Shown: positions 30,578 through 39,959 of the stretch, one piece after another | How positions within the stretch are numbered: the stretch's first letter is position 1 | Layout of the letters: each line of letters starts with the position of its first letter | Position numbers and translations under genes: made by a program | Notes under the pieces: model-generated | The model's input: the letters and a program-made list of their open reading frames with translations, nothing else | Database searches by the model: none | Told to the model about the DNA's origin: nothing | Source: Chromatiales bacterium | GTDB taxonomy: Bacteria; Pseudomonadota; Gammaproteobacteria; Steroidobacterales; GCA-2729495 | Reading direction: 5' to 3' | NCBI GenBank assembly: GCA_016789845.1 | Contig: JAEUQA010000031.1 | Coordinates: forward strand, 1-55,162 | DNA: 55,162 nt

Positions 30578-31429
30578 ATGGAACGCATCAAGAAAGCACT
30601 CGAGCGCGCCGGCCAGGACCGCCTGGCTGCCACGGACGTGCTGCGCCAGACCGGCCAGTACCAGGGCATCCAGTCCGACCTCTCCACCGGCGTGCGCTAC
30701 ACCATGACGAAGATGGTGGAGGTGTCCGACAAGACGCTGCTGGAGAACCGGGTGATCGCGGCGCTGCCGGAACACAAGTTCAAGGATGCCTACCGCATGA
30801 TGCGCACCCGGGTGCTGCAGACCATGCGGAACAATGGCTGGACCTCGGTGGCGGTGACTGGCCCGGCCTCGGGCTGCGGCAAGACGCTGACGGCCATCAA
30901 CCTGGCGGTGAGCCTGGCGATGGAGGTGACCCACACGGTGCTGCTGGTGGACCTGGACCTGCGCCGGCCCACCGTCCACAAGTACTTCGGCTACGAGCCG
31001 GAGCTGGGCCTGTCGGACTACCTGACGTCCGACGTGCCGCTGCACCAGCTGCTGTTCACGCCGTCCATCGACCGGCTGGTGGTGCTGCCGGGCCGGAGCG
31101 CGCTGCCGAATTCGGCGGAAATGCTGCGCTCGCCGCGGATGGTGGCGCTGGTGAACGAGCTGAAGACCCGCTACCCGGACCGCCTGATCGTGTTCGACCT
31201 CCCGCCGATCCTGGCGGCGGACGACGCCCTGGCGTTCTCGCCCTACACGGACTGCTTCCTGATGGTGGCGGAAAGCGGCGGCACGAAGAAGGACGACCTG
31301 CAGAAGGCCTTCGAGATCCTCAAGAACACCCCGCTCGTGGGCACCGTCCTCAACAAGTCCGAGGCCCCGACCTCCGGCTACGGGTACGGGGGCCTGGCGC
31401 AGAAGAAGAAGCGCTTCTTCGGCACCTGA
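30578..31429 (+). CDS. Tyrosine autokinase, CpsD/CapB type
   Basis: 283 residues, cytoplasmic. Walker A GPASGCGKT, Walker A' LLVDLDLRRPTVHK and Walker B LIVFDLPP are all present, in the order of BY-kinases. The C-terminus carries tyrosines in SGYGYGG as the likely phosphorylated cluster (short). It acts with the chain-length protein to regulate polymer export. Same operon, gaps of 6 bases on both sides. Confidence 0.93.
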   Translation: MERIKKALERAGQDRLAATDVLRQTGQYQGIQSDLSTGVRYTMTKMVEVSDKTLLENRVIAALPEHKFKDAYRMMRTRVLQTMRNNGWTSVAVTGPASGCGKTLTAINLAVSLAMEVTHTVLLVDLDLRRPTVHKYFGYEPELGLSDYLTSDVPLHQLLFTPSIDRLVVLPGRSALPNSAEMLRSPRMVALVNELKTRYPDRLIVFDLPPILAADDALAFSPYTDCFLMVAESGGTKKDDLQKAFEILKNTPLVGTVLNKSEAPTSGYGYGGLAQKKKRFFGT

Positions 31430-31435
31430 CGCGCG

Positions 31436-32299
31436 ATGTACGAAGGCTTCTACGGCCTCCGGGAGCGACCCTTCGCCCTGCTGCCTGACCCGTCATTCCT
31501 CTTCCTCTCGAAGGGCCACAGCACGGCCCTCACGCTGCTCCGCTACAGCATCCTGAACCGCCAGGGCTTCACGGTCATCAGCGGCGAGGTGGGCGGCGGC
31601 AAGACGACGCTGATCAACCGGCTCCTCGACGAGATGAAGACCGGGATGACGGTGGGGCTGATCAACTTCACCACCCGCTCCTTCGGTGACATGGCCGAGT
31701 GGATCATGATGGCCTACGGGCTGCCCTACAAAGGCAAGGGCAAGGTGGAGCTGTACGACGACTTCACCCAGTTCATGATCCGGGAGTACGCCGCCGGGCG
31801 CCCGGTGGTGCTGATCGTGGACGAGGCCCAGAACCTGGGGATACGGGGCCTGGAAGAGATCCGCATGCTCTCCAACGTGAACGCCCAGAAGGACTACCTG
31901 CTGCACGTGATCCTGGTGGGCCAGCCCGAGCTGCGCTCGCTGCTGCAGGCCCCCCAGCTGCGCCAGCTGACCCAGCGCGTGTCCGTGGCCTACCACCTGA
32001 AGCGTCTCACGGAGGAGGAGGTGGCCCAGTACATCGTGCACCGGGTGACGCTGGTGGGCGGCCGGCCCGACCTGTTCGACCCGGAGGCCATCCGGCTCAT
32101 CGCCGCCGCCAGCGAAGGCATCCCGCGCCTCGTTAACACCTTCTGCGACCTGGCCCTTGTGTATGCGTTCTCGGAGGAGAAGCAGACGGTGGGGGCAACG
32201 GAGGTGAAGGCCGTGCTGGAGGATCGACGGAGGATGGGGTTGCCGGCGGGTGAGGCGCACGGGCTCGTCGCTGCCATTCAGGCCGACGCCAGTCACTAG
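31436..32299 (+). CDS. ExeA-like AAA ATPase, exosortase-associated
   Basis: 287 residues. Starts MYEGFYGLRERPFALLPDP, the typical opening of the XrtA/PEP-CTERM-associated ATPase family. Walker A SGEVGGGKTT, Walker B VVLIVDEAQNLG, sensor region ILVGQPELRSLL, and arginine-rich QLRQLTQRVSV. Residues to the end form the usual helical lid. Probably an energy source or regulator for assembly of the export complex. Its C-terminal end is the last high-GC piece before the cassette that starts at about 32.3 kb. Confidence 0.93.
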   Translation: MYEGFYGLRERPFALLPDPSFLFLSKGHSTALTLLRYSILNRQGFTVISGEVGGGKTTLINRLLDEMKTGMTVGLINFTTRSFGDMAEWIMMAYGLPYKGKGKVELYDDFTQFMIREYAAGRPVVLIVDEAQNLGIRGLEEIRMLSNVNAQKDYLLHVILVGQPELRSLLQAPQLRQLTQRVSVAYHLKRLTEEEVAQYIVHRVTLVGGRPDLFDPEAIRLIAAASEGIPRLVNTFCDLALVYAFSEEKQTVGATEVKAVLEDRRRMGLPAGEAHGLVAAIQADASH

Positions 32300-32324
32300 C
32301 CCGGCCAGGGTCGGAATCCGACCA

Positions 32325-34406
32325 GTGTTGCCGGTACCGCGCATTGGCATTCTCTGTGCAGGTGCGCTGCTCCTCTCTGGACTTTCGGGCCCAACCGACG
32401 CCGCGCCGATTCTCCGGATCGACAGCGCCAGCCCGGCACCCAACTATTCCCTTACCACCGACGATCAGGACCTGGCCCAGCTAACCGATGGGGAGTTGCT
32501 CGATTTCCCGCCGTGGACAAAGCGCGCATCCGTGGGTTGGGCCCAGTCCACGCCCATCGTGCTGCGCGGGCGGGTCATTGGTGCACCGGGTGCCGGATTC
32601 CGGGCCCTTCAGCTACGAGTCACAAGCGCCAAGCAGGTGTCGGCAGACGTATTGCCGCCCCGGCGCATCGATGTCTATTGCAGTGCTGATGGACTGGCAT
32701 GGGTTCACGCAGGAGCGCTGGCCGCCAATCCTGACTCATTTGCCGACGGCACCAGAGTCACCATCAGTGGCATCCTTTCAGGTCGCTGCGCTCGCGAGAT
32801 CACCCTGATAGTGCATGCAAGCGGCCCATTCCTGATGCTCGACGAGATTGAGTTGAGGGTCGCTAGCGAGTCGGCGGGGCGCCAGCTGGACTCCGAAGCA
32901 GCGAACCTGCGGACCGATGGGCTGGCTGCCGACAGCCTCCGGCGGCTGCGCACTGGCATACAGGCCGACGGGAGCCGGCGCCTTGCCGCGGCAATGGATG
33001 GACGGAAGGCAGCCGGGCCCACCGCGTGGCTTGCCCCGCCATGGGGGCCGCTCTCTGTCGAATCCATGACTCTCAATCAGCAACAGCCCAAGGCTCTGCA
33101 GCTCAGCCTTCCCGAGGGTTGGTCTGCTCAGTACGTCATTGGCCTCCTGAACTCCGGCGATGCTGACGGCGTTTTTTCACTCTCGTTTGGTGGCGACGAC
33201 CCCGCTGCCATTTATCGAGTCATGCCGGTGCTGGCCGCGAATGGGCAGGCGGTCTATGACGCTCTGGAACGCCTGGCCGACAAGAGGGTCACGGTGTCTC
33301 CGCGCTCACTTGAGTACCTGCTCGTCCGGTCCGCTCCCACGATGGAGTCCGGGGCGAACAGGGTGCTCGTGCGTACAGCAGACGGCTGGTCGCAGGAACT
33401 GTTGATTGGCATCACATCCCTCGGCGGCCTGTCGGCAGGTGATGTGCCCCCTGATGTCGTGACGTGGTCGTATCTCTCGGATTCTCCCATCTGGAATCGC
33501 GGAAACCGTGCACGCCTCATCGCTCTCCAGCGCGAAGCAGGCGTAAATGTCTTCGTGGTCCACCCGCGCAGCATTCCCATTCCGGGGCTGAACGGCGACT
33601 GGGAACGAAAGGAGCCCCTCCTTCGCGACGAGCTGCGTGCCTATAAAGGTGCTGGAACTGTGCTTCTTTATGTTTCCTGGAAGGATTACGTCGAGCCCGA
33701 TCGGCTGAGAAGTAGTGGATTCCGCAGGGCGATAGACCCGTGGGTGAAGCAGCTCGTGCCGCTGATGATCAGTGAAGGCTACGGTTACGGGGATTGGGCG
33801 GTCTATCCGGTCGATGAGCCAGCCGGGGAGGGCCTCGCGCTGGTTGGCCGGCTGGCAAGATCGATCAAGGCCGCTGACTCCAACGTCCGGGTCTATGCAA
33901 ACCCGGGTGCCGTCGGGCTTACGGATCTACTGCCGGGTGGCGCCGTGAGTTCCGGTCTGGGTGCGATCGACCTGTGGCAGCCGCTACTCGGCGTTGCAGC
34001 CGATTCACTGGCGCCAATTTTCCGGCGCAGTGGCGTGGAGCGCTGGTCCATCTACGCCGTCGGTACCGCCCCCGCCAAGACTATCCTGCCCAACTGCTAT
34101 AGGAAGATTGCGTGGGAGGCCCAGCGGCTCGGCGCCACCGGATTCGGCTTCTGGTCCTTCAGTGATACCGGCGGCAGCAGCGCCTGGGATGATCTCGACG
34201 GCACACGTCCCGATTGGGCGGCGGTGTATGAGGCCGAGGCTGGTGTCGTGACGAGTCGCCGCTGGGAGGCATTTCGCCAGGGGGTGATGGAGTACCGGCT
34301 CCTCGACCGTTGCCGCCGCGGAACCAGCACCGCTGGGCAGGTGGCAAGCTGCGCTGAATTGCGCAAAGTGATCGATTCTGAGCTCGGTGCACTCCAGTGC
34401 CGCTAG
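32325..34406 (+). CDS. Secreted protein with GH123/DUF4091-like domain
   Basis: 693 residues from a GTG at 32325; an ATG at 32250 would overlap the previous gene by 50 bases and put 25 residues before the signal peptide. The signal peptide core is GILCAGALLLSGLSG, cleaved near TDA-A. Residues about 30-190 look like a discoidin-like beta-sandwich. The C-terminal half is barrel-like: IWNRGNRARLIALQREAGVN, VLLYVSWKDYVEPD, VYPVDEPAGEG and FGFWSFSDTGG. The Asp-Glu pair in VDEP is the catalytic feature of GH123-like N-acetyl-hexosaminidases. A role in trimming the polymer is possible. Less GC-rich than its upstream neighbours. Confidence 0.7.
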   Translation: MLPVPRIGILCAGALLLSGLSGPTDAAPILRIDSASPAPNYSLTTDDQDLAQLTDGELLDFPPWTKRASVGWAQSTPIVLRGRVIGAPGAGFRALQLRVTSAKQVSADVLPPRRIDVYCSADGLAWVHAGALAANPDSFADGTRVTISGILSGRCAREITLIVHASGPFLMLDEIELRVASESAGRQLDSEAANLRTDGLAADSLRRLRTGIQADGSRRLAAAMDGRKAAGPTAWLAPPWGPLSVESMTLNQQQPKALQLSLPEGWSAQYVIGLLNSGDADGVFSLSFGGDDPAAIYRVMPVLAANGQAVYDALERLADKRVTVSPRSLEYLLVRSAPTMESGANRVLVRTADGWSQELLIGITSLGGLSAGDVPPDVVTWSYLSDSPIWNRGNRARLIALQREAGVNVFVVHPRSIPIPGLNGDWERKEPLLRDELRAYKGAGTVLLYVSWKDYVEPDRLRSSGFRRAIDPWVKQLVPLMISEGYGYGDWAVYPVDEPAGEGLALVGRLARSIKAADSNVRVYANPGAVGLTDLLPGGAVSSGLGAIDLWQPLLGVAADSLAPIFRRSGVERWSIYAVGTAPAKTILPNCYRKIAWEAQRLGATGFGFWSFSDTGGSSAWDDLDGTRPDWAAVYEAEAGVVTSRRWEAFRQGVMEYRLLDRCRRGTSTAGQVASCAELRKVIDSELGALQCR

Positions 34407-35878
34407 TGGACTCAGGTAGTCCGGCAGAGAGGCGCCTGCTCGGTCACGTCTCCTGGCAGGGCCTATCGATGCTGGTCCAGGCCGTAACCCAGGTCGGTGT
34501 CCTGGCCCTGCTGGCCCGATTCCTCGCACCCGAGGATTTCGGTCTCATGGCCGCCGCGAACATCGTGATCACCCTTGTACAGATGATCGCCGAGGGGGGC
34601 GTTGGATCCGCCGTGGTCCAGCGCGCCAACCTGACCCAGAGCTTCACCCGCGTCGCGGTCTCGGTTTCGTTGCTGATTAGTGCCGCCTGCTTTGTGATGA
34701 TCGGGCTCCTGGCCGTGCCGTTCGAGGCATTACTTGCCATGGACCGGCTAGCTCCGGTCGTTCTGGTGCTTGGCGCGGGCATATTCCTTTACGGGCTGGC
34801 GAGTCTCCTTGAGGGGCTGCTCCAGCGGGATCTGCGGTTCCAGGCGCTGTTCCGGGTGAACCTCGCGGGGTCCATCGCCGGATATGCCCTGCCGGCAGTG
34901 GTCCTGGCCCTGATGGGCGCTGGCGTGTGGGCGCTGGTGATAGCCACGCTGGGGCGTGTCGTCGTAAAGCTCGCGCTCATGGTGTTCATGTACGAGGGGC
35001 GCCTCTGGCCAGGCTGGGAGCGTGGGCAGGCGCTGGAGCTGTTTCACTTCGGTTTTGGCCTGACTCAGGATCGGTTCTGGAACTGGGTCTCCATGCAGAC
35101 AGCGCCCTTTGCGATAGGACTGCTTTTCGGTCAGGCTCAGCTCGGCCAGTTCTACATGGGCAGTCAACTGGCCGTGTTGCCCTTCCAGTACCTCAGTACC
35201 ATCGCCTCAACTGTCTATTTCCCGATTGCGTCCCGCTCCGTGACAGATGGGCGATCCGCAATCACACCGTTCCTGATGATCATCATGTCGGCCTTCGTCT
35301 TCGCGACCGGCGTGGGGTTCACGTTCGCGCTGAACTCCGACCTTCTCGTCACGGTCGTCTTCGGGCCGGGCTGGGACCAGGCTATCACCGTGTTTCAGAT
35401 TCTCTGCCTTGGGGCAGGTATCAGGTCATGTATCCAGCTGTGTGATTCACTGAACATTGCCCGGGGCGATGTCTATGCCCTCGCCAATCGACGGGCGGCC
35501 ACGGCATTGTTCATGCTCGTGGGAATGTACCTGGCCCAGGACCTGGGCCTCGCCGGGGCCGCCTGGGCCGTCATGGCAAGCCACGCGCTCATGCTGGCAT
35601 TAACCATAAGCCTTGCGGTCCGGGGGCTGCAGATTCGCAGAGCGGAGATCGCGCCAGTTGTCCGTCGGGTCATCATGGCGTTCCTAATGCTAGTGGCCGC
35701 CAACCTGCCCGTCTGGTACCTGAGGGAATCAGGCCCCGTCGGTGGCGTAGCCCTGCTCGGATGGTCTATTGTGACCAATGCCGTTCTGCTTCTGCCTCTG
35801 ACGATGGTCCTTTTCGACCGCGTCCGGAATGTGGTGCTGCGCCGCCTTGGCCATGGGATATCGTCGAAGGTCTCTTAG
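34406..35878 (+). CDS. Polysaccharide flippase (MOP/Wzx type)
   Basis: 490 residues; GTG at 34406 overlaps the TAG of the previous gene, and a GTG at 34397 is equally in frame. Twelve or more membrane helices with the family opening GHVSWQGLSMLVQAVTQVGV, ARFLAPEDFGLMA and VQMIAEGGVGSAVVQR. It should move undecaprenyl-linked repeat units across the inner membrane. Next to the polymerase gene, as in Wzx/Wzy-dependent systems. Confidence 0.92.
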   Translation: MDSGSPAERRLLGHVSWQGLSMLVQAVTQVGVLALLARFLAPEDFGLMAAANIVITLVQMIAEGGVGSAVVQRANLTQSFTRVAVSVSLLISAACFVMIGLLAVPFEALLAMDRLAPVVLVLGAGIFLYGLASLLEGLLQRDLRFQALFRVNLAGSIAGYALPAVVLALMGAGVWALVIATLGRVVVKLALMVFMYEGRLWPGWERGQALELFHFGFGLTQDRFWNWVSMQTAPFAIGLLFGQAQLGQFYMGSQLAVLPFQYLSTIASTVYFPIASRSVTDGRSAITPFLMIIMSAFVFATGVGFTFALNSDLLVTVVFGPGWDQAITVFQILCLGAGIRSCIQLCDSLNIARGDVYALANRRAATALFMLVGMYLAQDLGLAGAAWAVMASHALMLALTISLAVRGLQIRRAEIAPVVRRVIMAFLMLVAANLPVWYLRESGPVGGVALLGWSIVTNAVLLLPLTMVLFDRVRNVVLRRLGHGISSKVS

Positions 35879-35879
35879 C

Positions 35880-37178
35880 GTGGAATCGATACCGTCTCCA
35901 TACGCACCAAGATTTCGCGCGGCCGTCAGCAGGGATCGCCTGGGCGTCGTCTACAAGCTGGCGATCCTGCTCTACGTACTTGCGGTGGTGGTGCTGTCCT
36001 ATCGGGAGGGCCTGACGATCTTTGCGAAGGGGGCGGGGCTGCTGCTGGCGGCCCTGTTTGTTTTCCGGGCGGTAAGTTCCGGAGAGAAGATCTTCGTGCC
36101 CCGCGAGTATCTGCTGTTGTTTGCCTGGTTTCTGATTGGAGTGGTCTCGTCAACCATATCCAGGGCACCCGGTACGGCCTTCGACCGGGTGGTGACTCTC
36201 TGTCAAGTGCTTCCCCTTGCATTCATCATCTCGAACTTCATCTACTGGAATGGGGACTCACGCTTTTACTGGCTGTGCCTGGTCGGCGCGGCACTCCTGT
36301 CAGGAGTCATGACCCTGGCGAGTCCAGTTGAGTTCACTGGCATCGACGGGCGACTGTTTGGCACGCTGGGCAATGCCAATGCGTTTGCTGCCCTGCTTGC
36401 CGTCGGGGTAGCAATCTGCCTCGGCGCAACCTTGGGCAAGCGCACCATAGTCACCCGGATAGTGTGTGTCGCCCTTGCCGGATTCTTTCTGTACCTCGTC
36501 GCGCGCACAGGTTCCCGAATGGGGATGCTCGCCAGCCTGGCGGCGGCCATCGCTGTTGCCGGGTGTATCCAGGTGAGCGGGAGAAGCCGGGGCGTAATTC
36601 GATCCACCTGGTTCCTGGCGCTGGGTGCCGCGATTGTTGCTGCAATGATCTACTTCCTGTCATCCAGTGAGTTTGCCGATCGCCTTTGGGCCTTGACGAG
36701 CGCCGCGGAGAAGGGCGACTTCGCTGCGGTGGGCGACAACAGCCTGCTGGGCCGAGCCTTGCTGTACAAGAAGGCATTTGAGCTGGCTATGGAGAATCCT
36801 CTGCTGGGTGTCGGCCTTGACGTGTTCCGAACGGCGGGCATCGAGTATCGAACCATTGGAAATAACTCGCATTCGAATTACATGGAGGTTCTGGCAAGCA
36901 CCGGTATCGTGGGATTCGGTCTCTACTATGCGATCTATTACTCCTGGTGGTCACGGCTAGTGAAGGCGCGCAATGTACTCAAGGATCCATTCTTGGCTGA
37001 TCGCATCGCGATAGCCGTGGCGATTGCCTCAGTGATGCTAGTGCTCGATGTCGCGTGGGTCACCTACTATGAGAAACTCTCACTGCTTGTGATCGCGGGT
37101 CTGATTGCCGAGGTGAATCTGGTGAGTCGCGCAGGGTTGGCGCAGAGCAGTGAAACTGGGCGCTGGAGGGGTAGGTGA
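35880..37178 (+). CDS. O-antigen ligase/polymerase family protein (Wzy type)
   Basis: 432 residues from a GTG one base after the flippase stop, with GAAGG upstream; longer frames back to 35829 overlap the flippase. Ten or more membrane helices. The large periplasmic loop ahead of residue 300 has KAFELAMENPLLGVGLDVFR and NNSHSNYMEVLASTGIVGF, the Wzy_C hallmark (G-G-x-N-H with SNYLE). It polymerises the flipped repeat units in the periplasm. Stop overlaps the methyltransferase start. Confidence 0.9.
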   Translation: MESIPSPYAPRFRAAVSRDRLGVVYKLAILLYVLAVVVLSYREGLTIFAKGAGLLLAALFVFRAVSSGEKIFVPREYLLLFAWFLIGVVSSTISRAPGTAFDRVVTLCQVLPLAFIISNFIYWNGDSRFYWLCLVGAALLSGVMTLASPVEFTGIDGRLFGTLGNANAFAALLAVGVAICLGATLGKRTIVTRIVCVALAGFFLYLVARTGSRMGMLASLAAAIAVAGCIQVSGRSRGVIRSTWFLALGAAIVAAMIYFLSSSEFADRLWALTSAAEKGDFAAVGDNSLLGRALLYKKAFELAMENPLLGVGLDVFRTAGIEYRTIGNNSHSNYMEVLASTGIVGFGLYYAIYYSWWSRLVKARNVLKDPFLADRIAIAVAIASVMLVLDVAWVTYYEKLSLLVIAGLIAEVNLVSRAGLAQSSETGRWRGR

Positions 37179-38005
37179 TGAGTCTCGACGTAGGCGATCC
37201 CGCGTTCGAGCAACTGGTGGAGTCAGGTCAGCGGTTCAAGTTCGGAAAGAACTGGAGAGCATTCCTCCGCGGGCTCAACGAAGGGCGAATTGTTGAGGCC
37301 GAGCGGAGCCTCAAGGACATGCTGGGAGTTGCGGATCTGGCGGGTACGACATTTCTTGACATCGGCTCTGGGTCTGGACTTTTCAGCCTGGCGGCCCGAC
37401 GGTTGGGCGCCAGGGTCCATTCGTTTGATTTTGATCCCGATTCCGTTGCCTGCACGCGGGCCCTCCGCGAGAATTTCTTCCCCGATGATCCCCAGTGGAC
37501 CGTTGAGCGGGGTTCCGCACTAGACCCTGCCTACCTGGCCAGCCTCGGTACATTCGACGTGGTCTACGCCTGGGGTGTTTTGCATCACACCGGCGAGATG
37601 TGGTCCGCCATAGACAATGCAACGCACAGGGTACGGCCCGGCGGGAGCCTGTTCCTCATGATCTATCGGGACTGGGGCCTGAAGTCTCGCATCTGGCTCC
37701 GGATCAAGAGAACCTATTGCAGCGGCGCGGTGGGCCGTTGGGCCGTGCTGGCCCTGTTTATTCCGTACTACGTCGTCAGAGGTGTCATCGAGGACGTTGT
37801 CCGGTTGCGGAACCCGTGGGCTCGTTACCGGGAGTACCAGCGTAACCGGGGGATGTCGAAGTTCCATGACTGGATCGACTGGCTCGGCGGGTATCCCTAT
37901 GAGTTCGCGACCATTGAGCAGGTGGAAGCCTTCTGCGAACAGCGAGGCCTGGTGATCACCAGGCAGGAAGGCGAGGAGTACGTGTTCCGCAGGCCCGAGA
38001 GCTGA
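37178..38005 (+). CDS. Class I SAM-dependent methyltransferase
   Basis: 275 residues, ATG overlapping the polymerase stop (TGATG), with GGAGG upstream. SAM motif I FLDIGSGSGLFSLAA, acidic strand 2 end HSFDFDPDS, motif for strand 4 FDVVYAWGVLHHTG and motif post-III RPGGSLFLMIY. Soluble. It is likely to methylate a sugar or lipid-linked sugar of the repeat unit. Acceptor not determinable. Confidence 0.9.
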   Translation: MSLDVGDPAFEQLVESGQRFKFGKNWRAFLRGLNEGRIVEAERSLKDMLGVADLAGTTFLDIGSGSGLFSLAARRLGARVHSFDFDPDSVACTRALRENFFPDDPQWTVERGSALDPAYLASLGTFDVVYAWGVLHHTGEMWSAIDNATHRVRPGGSLFLMIYRDWGLKSRIWLRIKRTYCSGAVGRWAVLALFIPYYVVRGVIEDVVRLRNPWARYREYQRNRGMSKFHDWIDWLGGYPYEFATIEQVEAFCEQRGLVITRQEGEEYVFRRPES

Positions 38006-38015
38006 GTTCGCGTCC

Positions 38016-39959
38016 ATGTGCGGGTTCCTCGGCGTGCTGGCTCCAGATCGCCTGGAATCAGGATCTGCCTGGCAAGCCGGCCAGTTGAGGTATTTTGACG
38101 GGTTACGCGATCGCATGCGCAGTCGCGGGCCCGATGGGTCAGGGACGTGGTCAGCGCCTGGCGTGATACTGGGTCACCGCCGGCTGGCAATCCTTGACCT
38201 GACTGACTCGGGGGCACAGCCCATGGTGTCCGCCGCGGGTACGGTCCTGGTATTCAATGGCGAGATCTACAACTACCTTGAGTTGCGCAGCGAACTCGAG
38301 GCCGATGGGGCGCGATTCACTTCTAGTGGCGACACGGTCGTACTTCTGGAAGCCCTTGACCGATGGGGCCTGGAACGGACGCTCGGGCGAATTCGCGGCA
38401 TGTATGCCTTCGCGGCATGGCGGCCGCGCGACCGGCAGCTCTGGCTGGCCCGCGATCCCGTGGGCAAGAAGCCAGTTTTTATTGGTCGTGCACCAGGTTC
38501 CATCGTCTTTGGCTCGGCACTCGAGCCAGTCCTCGCCTGGATGGCGGGGTCTGGCTACCGGCCGATCCTCGACCCCGTGGCAATCAACCATGTGCTGGCG
38601 ACGGGCTGGGTGCCGGCACCCCGGACCGGCCTCAAGGGCATTGAGAAGCTTGAGTCCGGCACCTACCGGGTAATTGGTCCCGGTGGGGCCGAGCGCATCA
38701 GTGTCCATTGGCGGGTACCGTTTCCCACCCAAAGGAGCAGGCTCGACGCACCCACCGAGGAGAACCTTGCCACACTCTTCGACCAGGCCATCGAGCGGCG
38801 ATTGCGCAGTGATGTGCCCATCGCCACATTCCTTTCCGGGGGCCTGGATTCCTCCCTGGTTACGGCCGCTGCGAGCCGCAAGTACCCGAAGATCGTGGCC
38901 TTCACGGCTCGAACCAACAATGATAACGACGATGAGTTCGCGCTGGCGCGGCGGATTGCCAGCCACCTCGGGGTGGAGCACCGGATCGTCGAGATCGAGG
39001 CTGACCTGATGGGTAGTGTTGACGCGGTCATGGCCCGCTACGGCGAGGCGTACTGCGACAGTTCGGCCTTGCCGACATTTGCCATCAGCCGGGAGGTCGG
39101 CCGGAGCCACAGAGTAGTTCTCACCGGCGACGGTGGCGACGAGGTCCAGGGCGGATATGCCACCGCGACCATGGCCGCATTGCGCGCCATGCTCCGGATG
39201 GGCGATCCCCTGGTGGCCCGCCATGGCGGTTGGCTCGAGTCCCTTGCCGAACGCCTGGATGCTCCCGAGCTGCGTGCGGCGGAGCGCATGCCGGGCTGGC
39301 GCTTTCGCCTGCTACGATTGTTGGCGCCGCCGCTGGAGGCGCTCACGCTTCGCCACGACGGCCTCGACCGGTCGGACTCCCTGCTGGCCGACGAGGCCAG
39401 GTCCGAACTCGGTACCGACGAGTGGCGCCAATGGCTGCGCTCGCGTCTCGTCAACCTGGGTGCCCCGTCCGGTCTCGATGCCCAGCTGGGTTTCGACTTC
39501 TCCGTCTACCTGGCCGATGACCTGAACGTGAAGGTCGACGTCGCTGGAATGGCGCACTCGCTGGAGGCCCGGTGCCCTCTCCTGGACCTGGACTTCGTTG
39601 AGGCCTGCTGGGGAGTCCGGACGCTCGACCGGGTGCGGCCGTGGGAGCGCAAGCGTGTCATACAGCGCCTTGCGCGCCGATACCTGCCGCGCGGGTTACT
39701 CATGCGGCGCAAGCAGGGGTTCTCCGTGCCGGTCTACAGGTGGCTCCAGTCCAGCGGGGTCCGGGACGATCTCGTGTCCGCTCTCCGCGGCAGGCGAACG
39801 GGTCTTGAAGGCATCCTGAACATTCCCGCACTTCTCGCTGCTTTCGATGCCCGGCACCAACCGGGCGAGCTGACGTGGCGCATCTTTGCCCTGTCGCGCT
39901 GGAAAAAGTGGGTCGATGGGGTCGCGTCCAATGCTGCCGGTGATACTCCCCTTCCATGA
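38016..39959 (+). CDS. Asparagine-synthase-like amidotransferase, copy A
   Basis: 647 residues. Ntn-type glutaminase starting MCGFLGVL (nucleophile Cys2 after Met removal), with RSRGPDGSG, HRRLAILDL and FNGEIYNYLELR. The synthetase domain has the PP-loop FLSGGLDSSLVTAA and TGDGGDEVQGGY. Such proteins in exopolysaccharide loci are annotated as exosortase-associated amidotransferases and probably amidate uronic or other sugar acids or bridge amino acids. Stop overlaps the next glycosyltransferase start (ATGA). Confidence 0.92.
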   Translation: MCGFLGVLAPDRLESGSAWQAGQLRYFDGLRDRMRSRGPDGSGTWSAPGVILGHRRLAILDLTDSGAQPMVSAAGTVLVFNGEIYNYLELRSELEADGARFTSSGDTVVLLEALDRWGLERTLGRIRGMYAFAAWRPRDRQLWLARDPVGKKPVFIGRAPGSIVFGSALEPVLAWMAGSGYRPILDPVAINHVLATGWVPAPRTGLKGIEKLESGTYRVIGPGGAERISVHWRVPFPTQRSRLDAPTEENLATLFDQAIERRLRSDVPIATFLSGGLDSSLVTAAASRKYPKIVAFTARTNNDNDDEFALARRIASHLGVEHRIVEIEADLMGSVDAVMARYGEAYCDSSALPTFAISREVGRSHRVVLTGDGGDEVQGGYATATMAALRAMLRMGDPLVARHGGWLESLAERLDAPELRAAERMPGWRFRLLRLLAPPLEALTLRHDGLDRSDSLLADEARSELGTDEWRQWLRSRLVNLGAPSGLDAQLGFDFSVYLADDLNVKVDVAGMAHSLEARCPLLDLDFVEACWGVRTLDRVRPWERKRVIQRLARRYLPRGLLMRRKQGFSVPVYRWLQSSGVRDDLVSALRGRRTGLEGILNIPALLAAFDARHQPGELTWRIFALSRWKKWVDGVASNAAGDTPLP

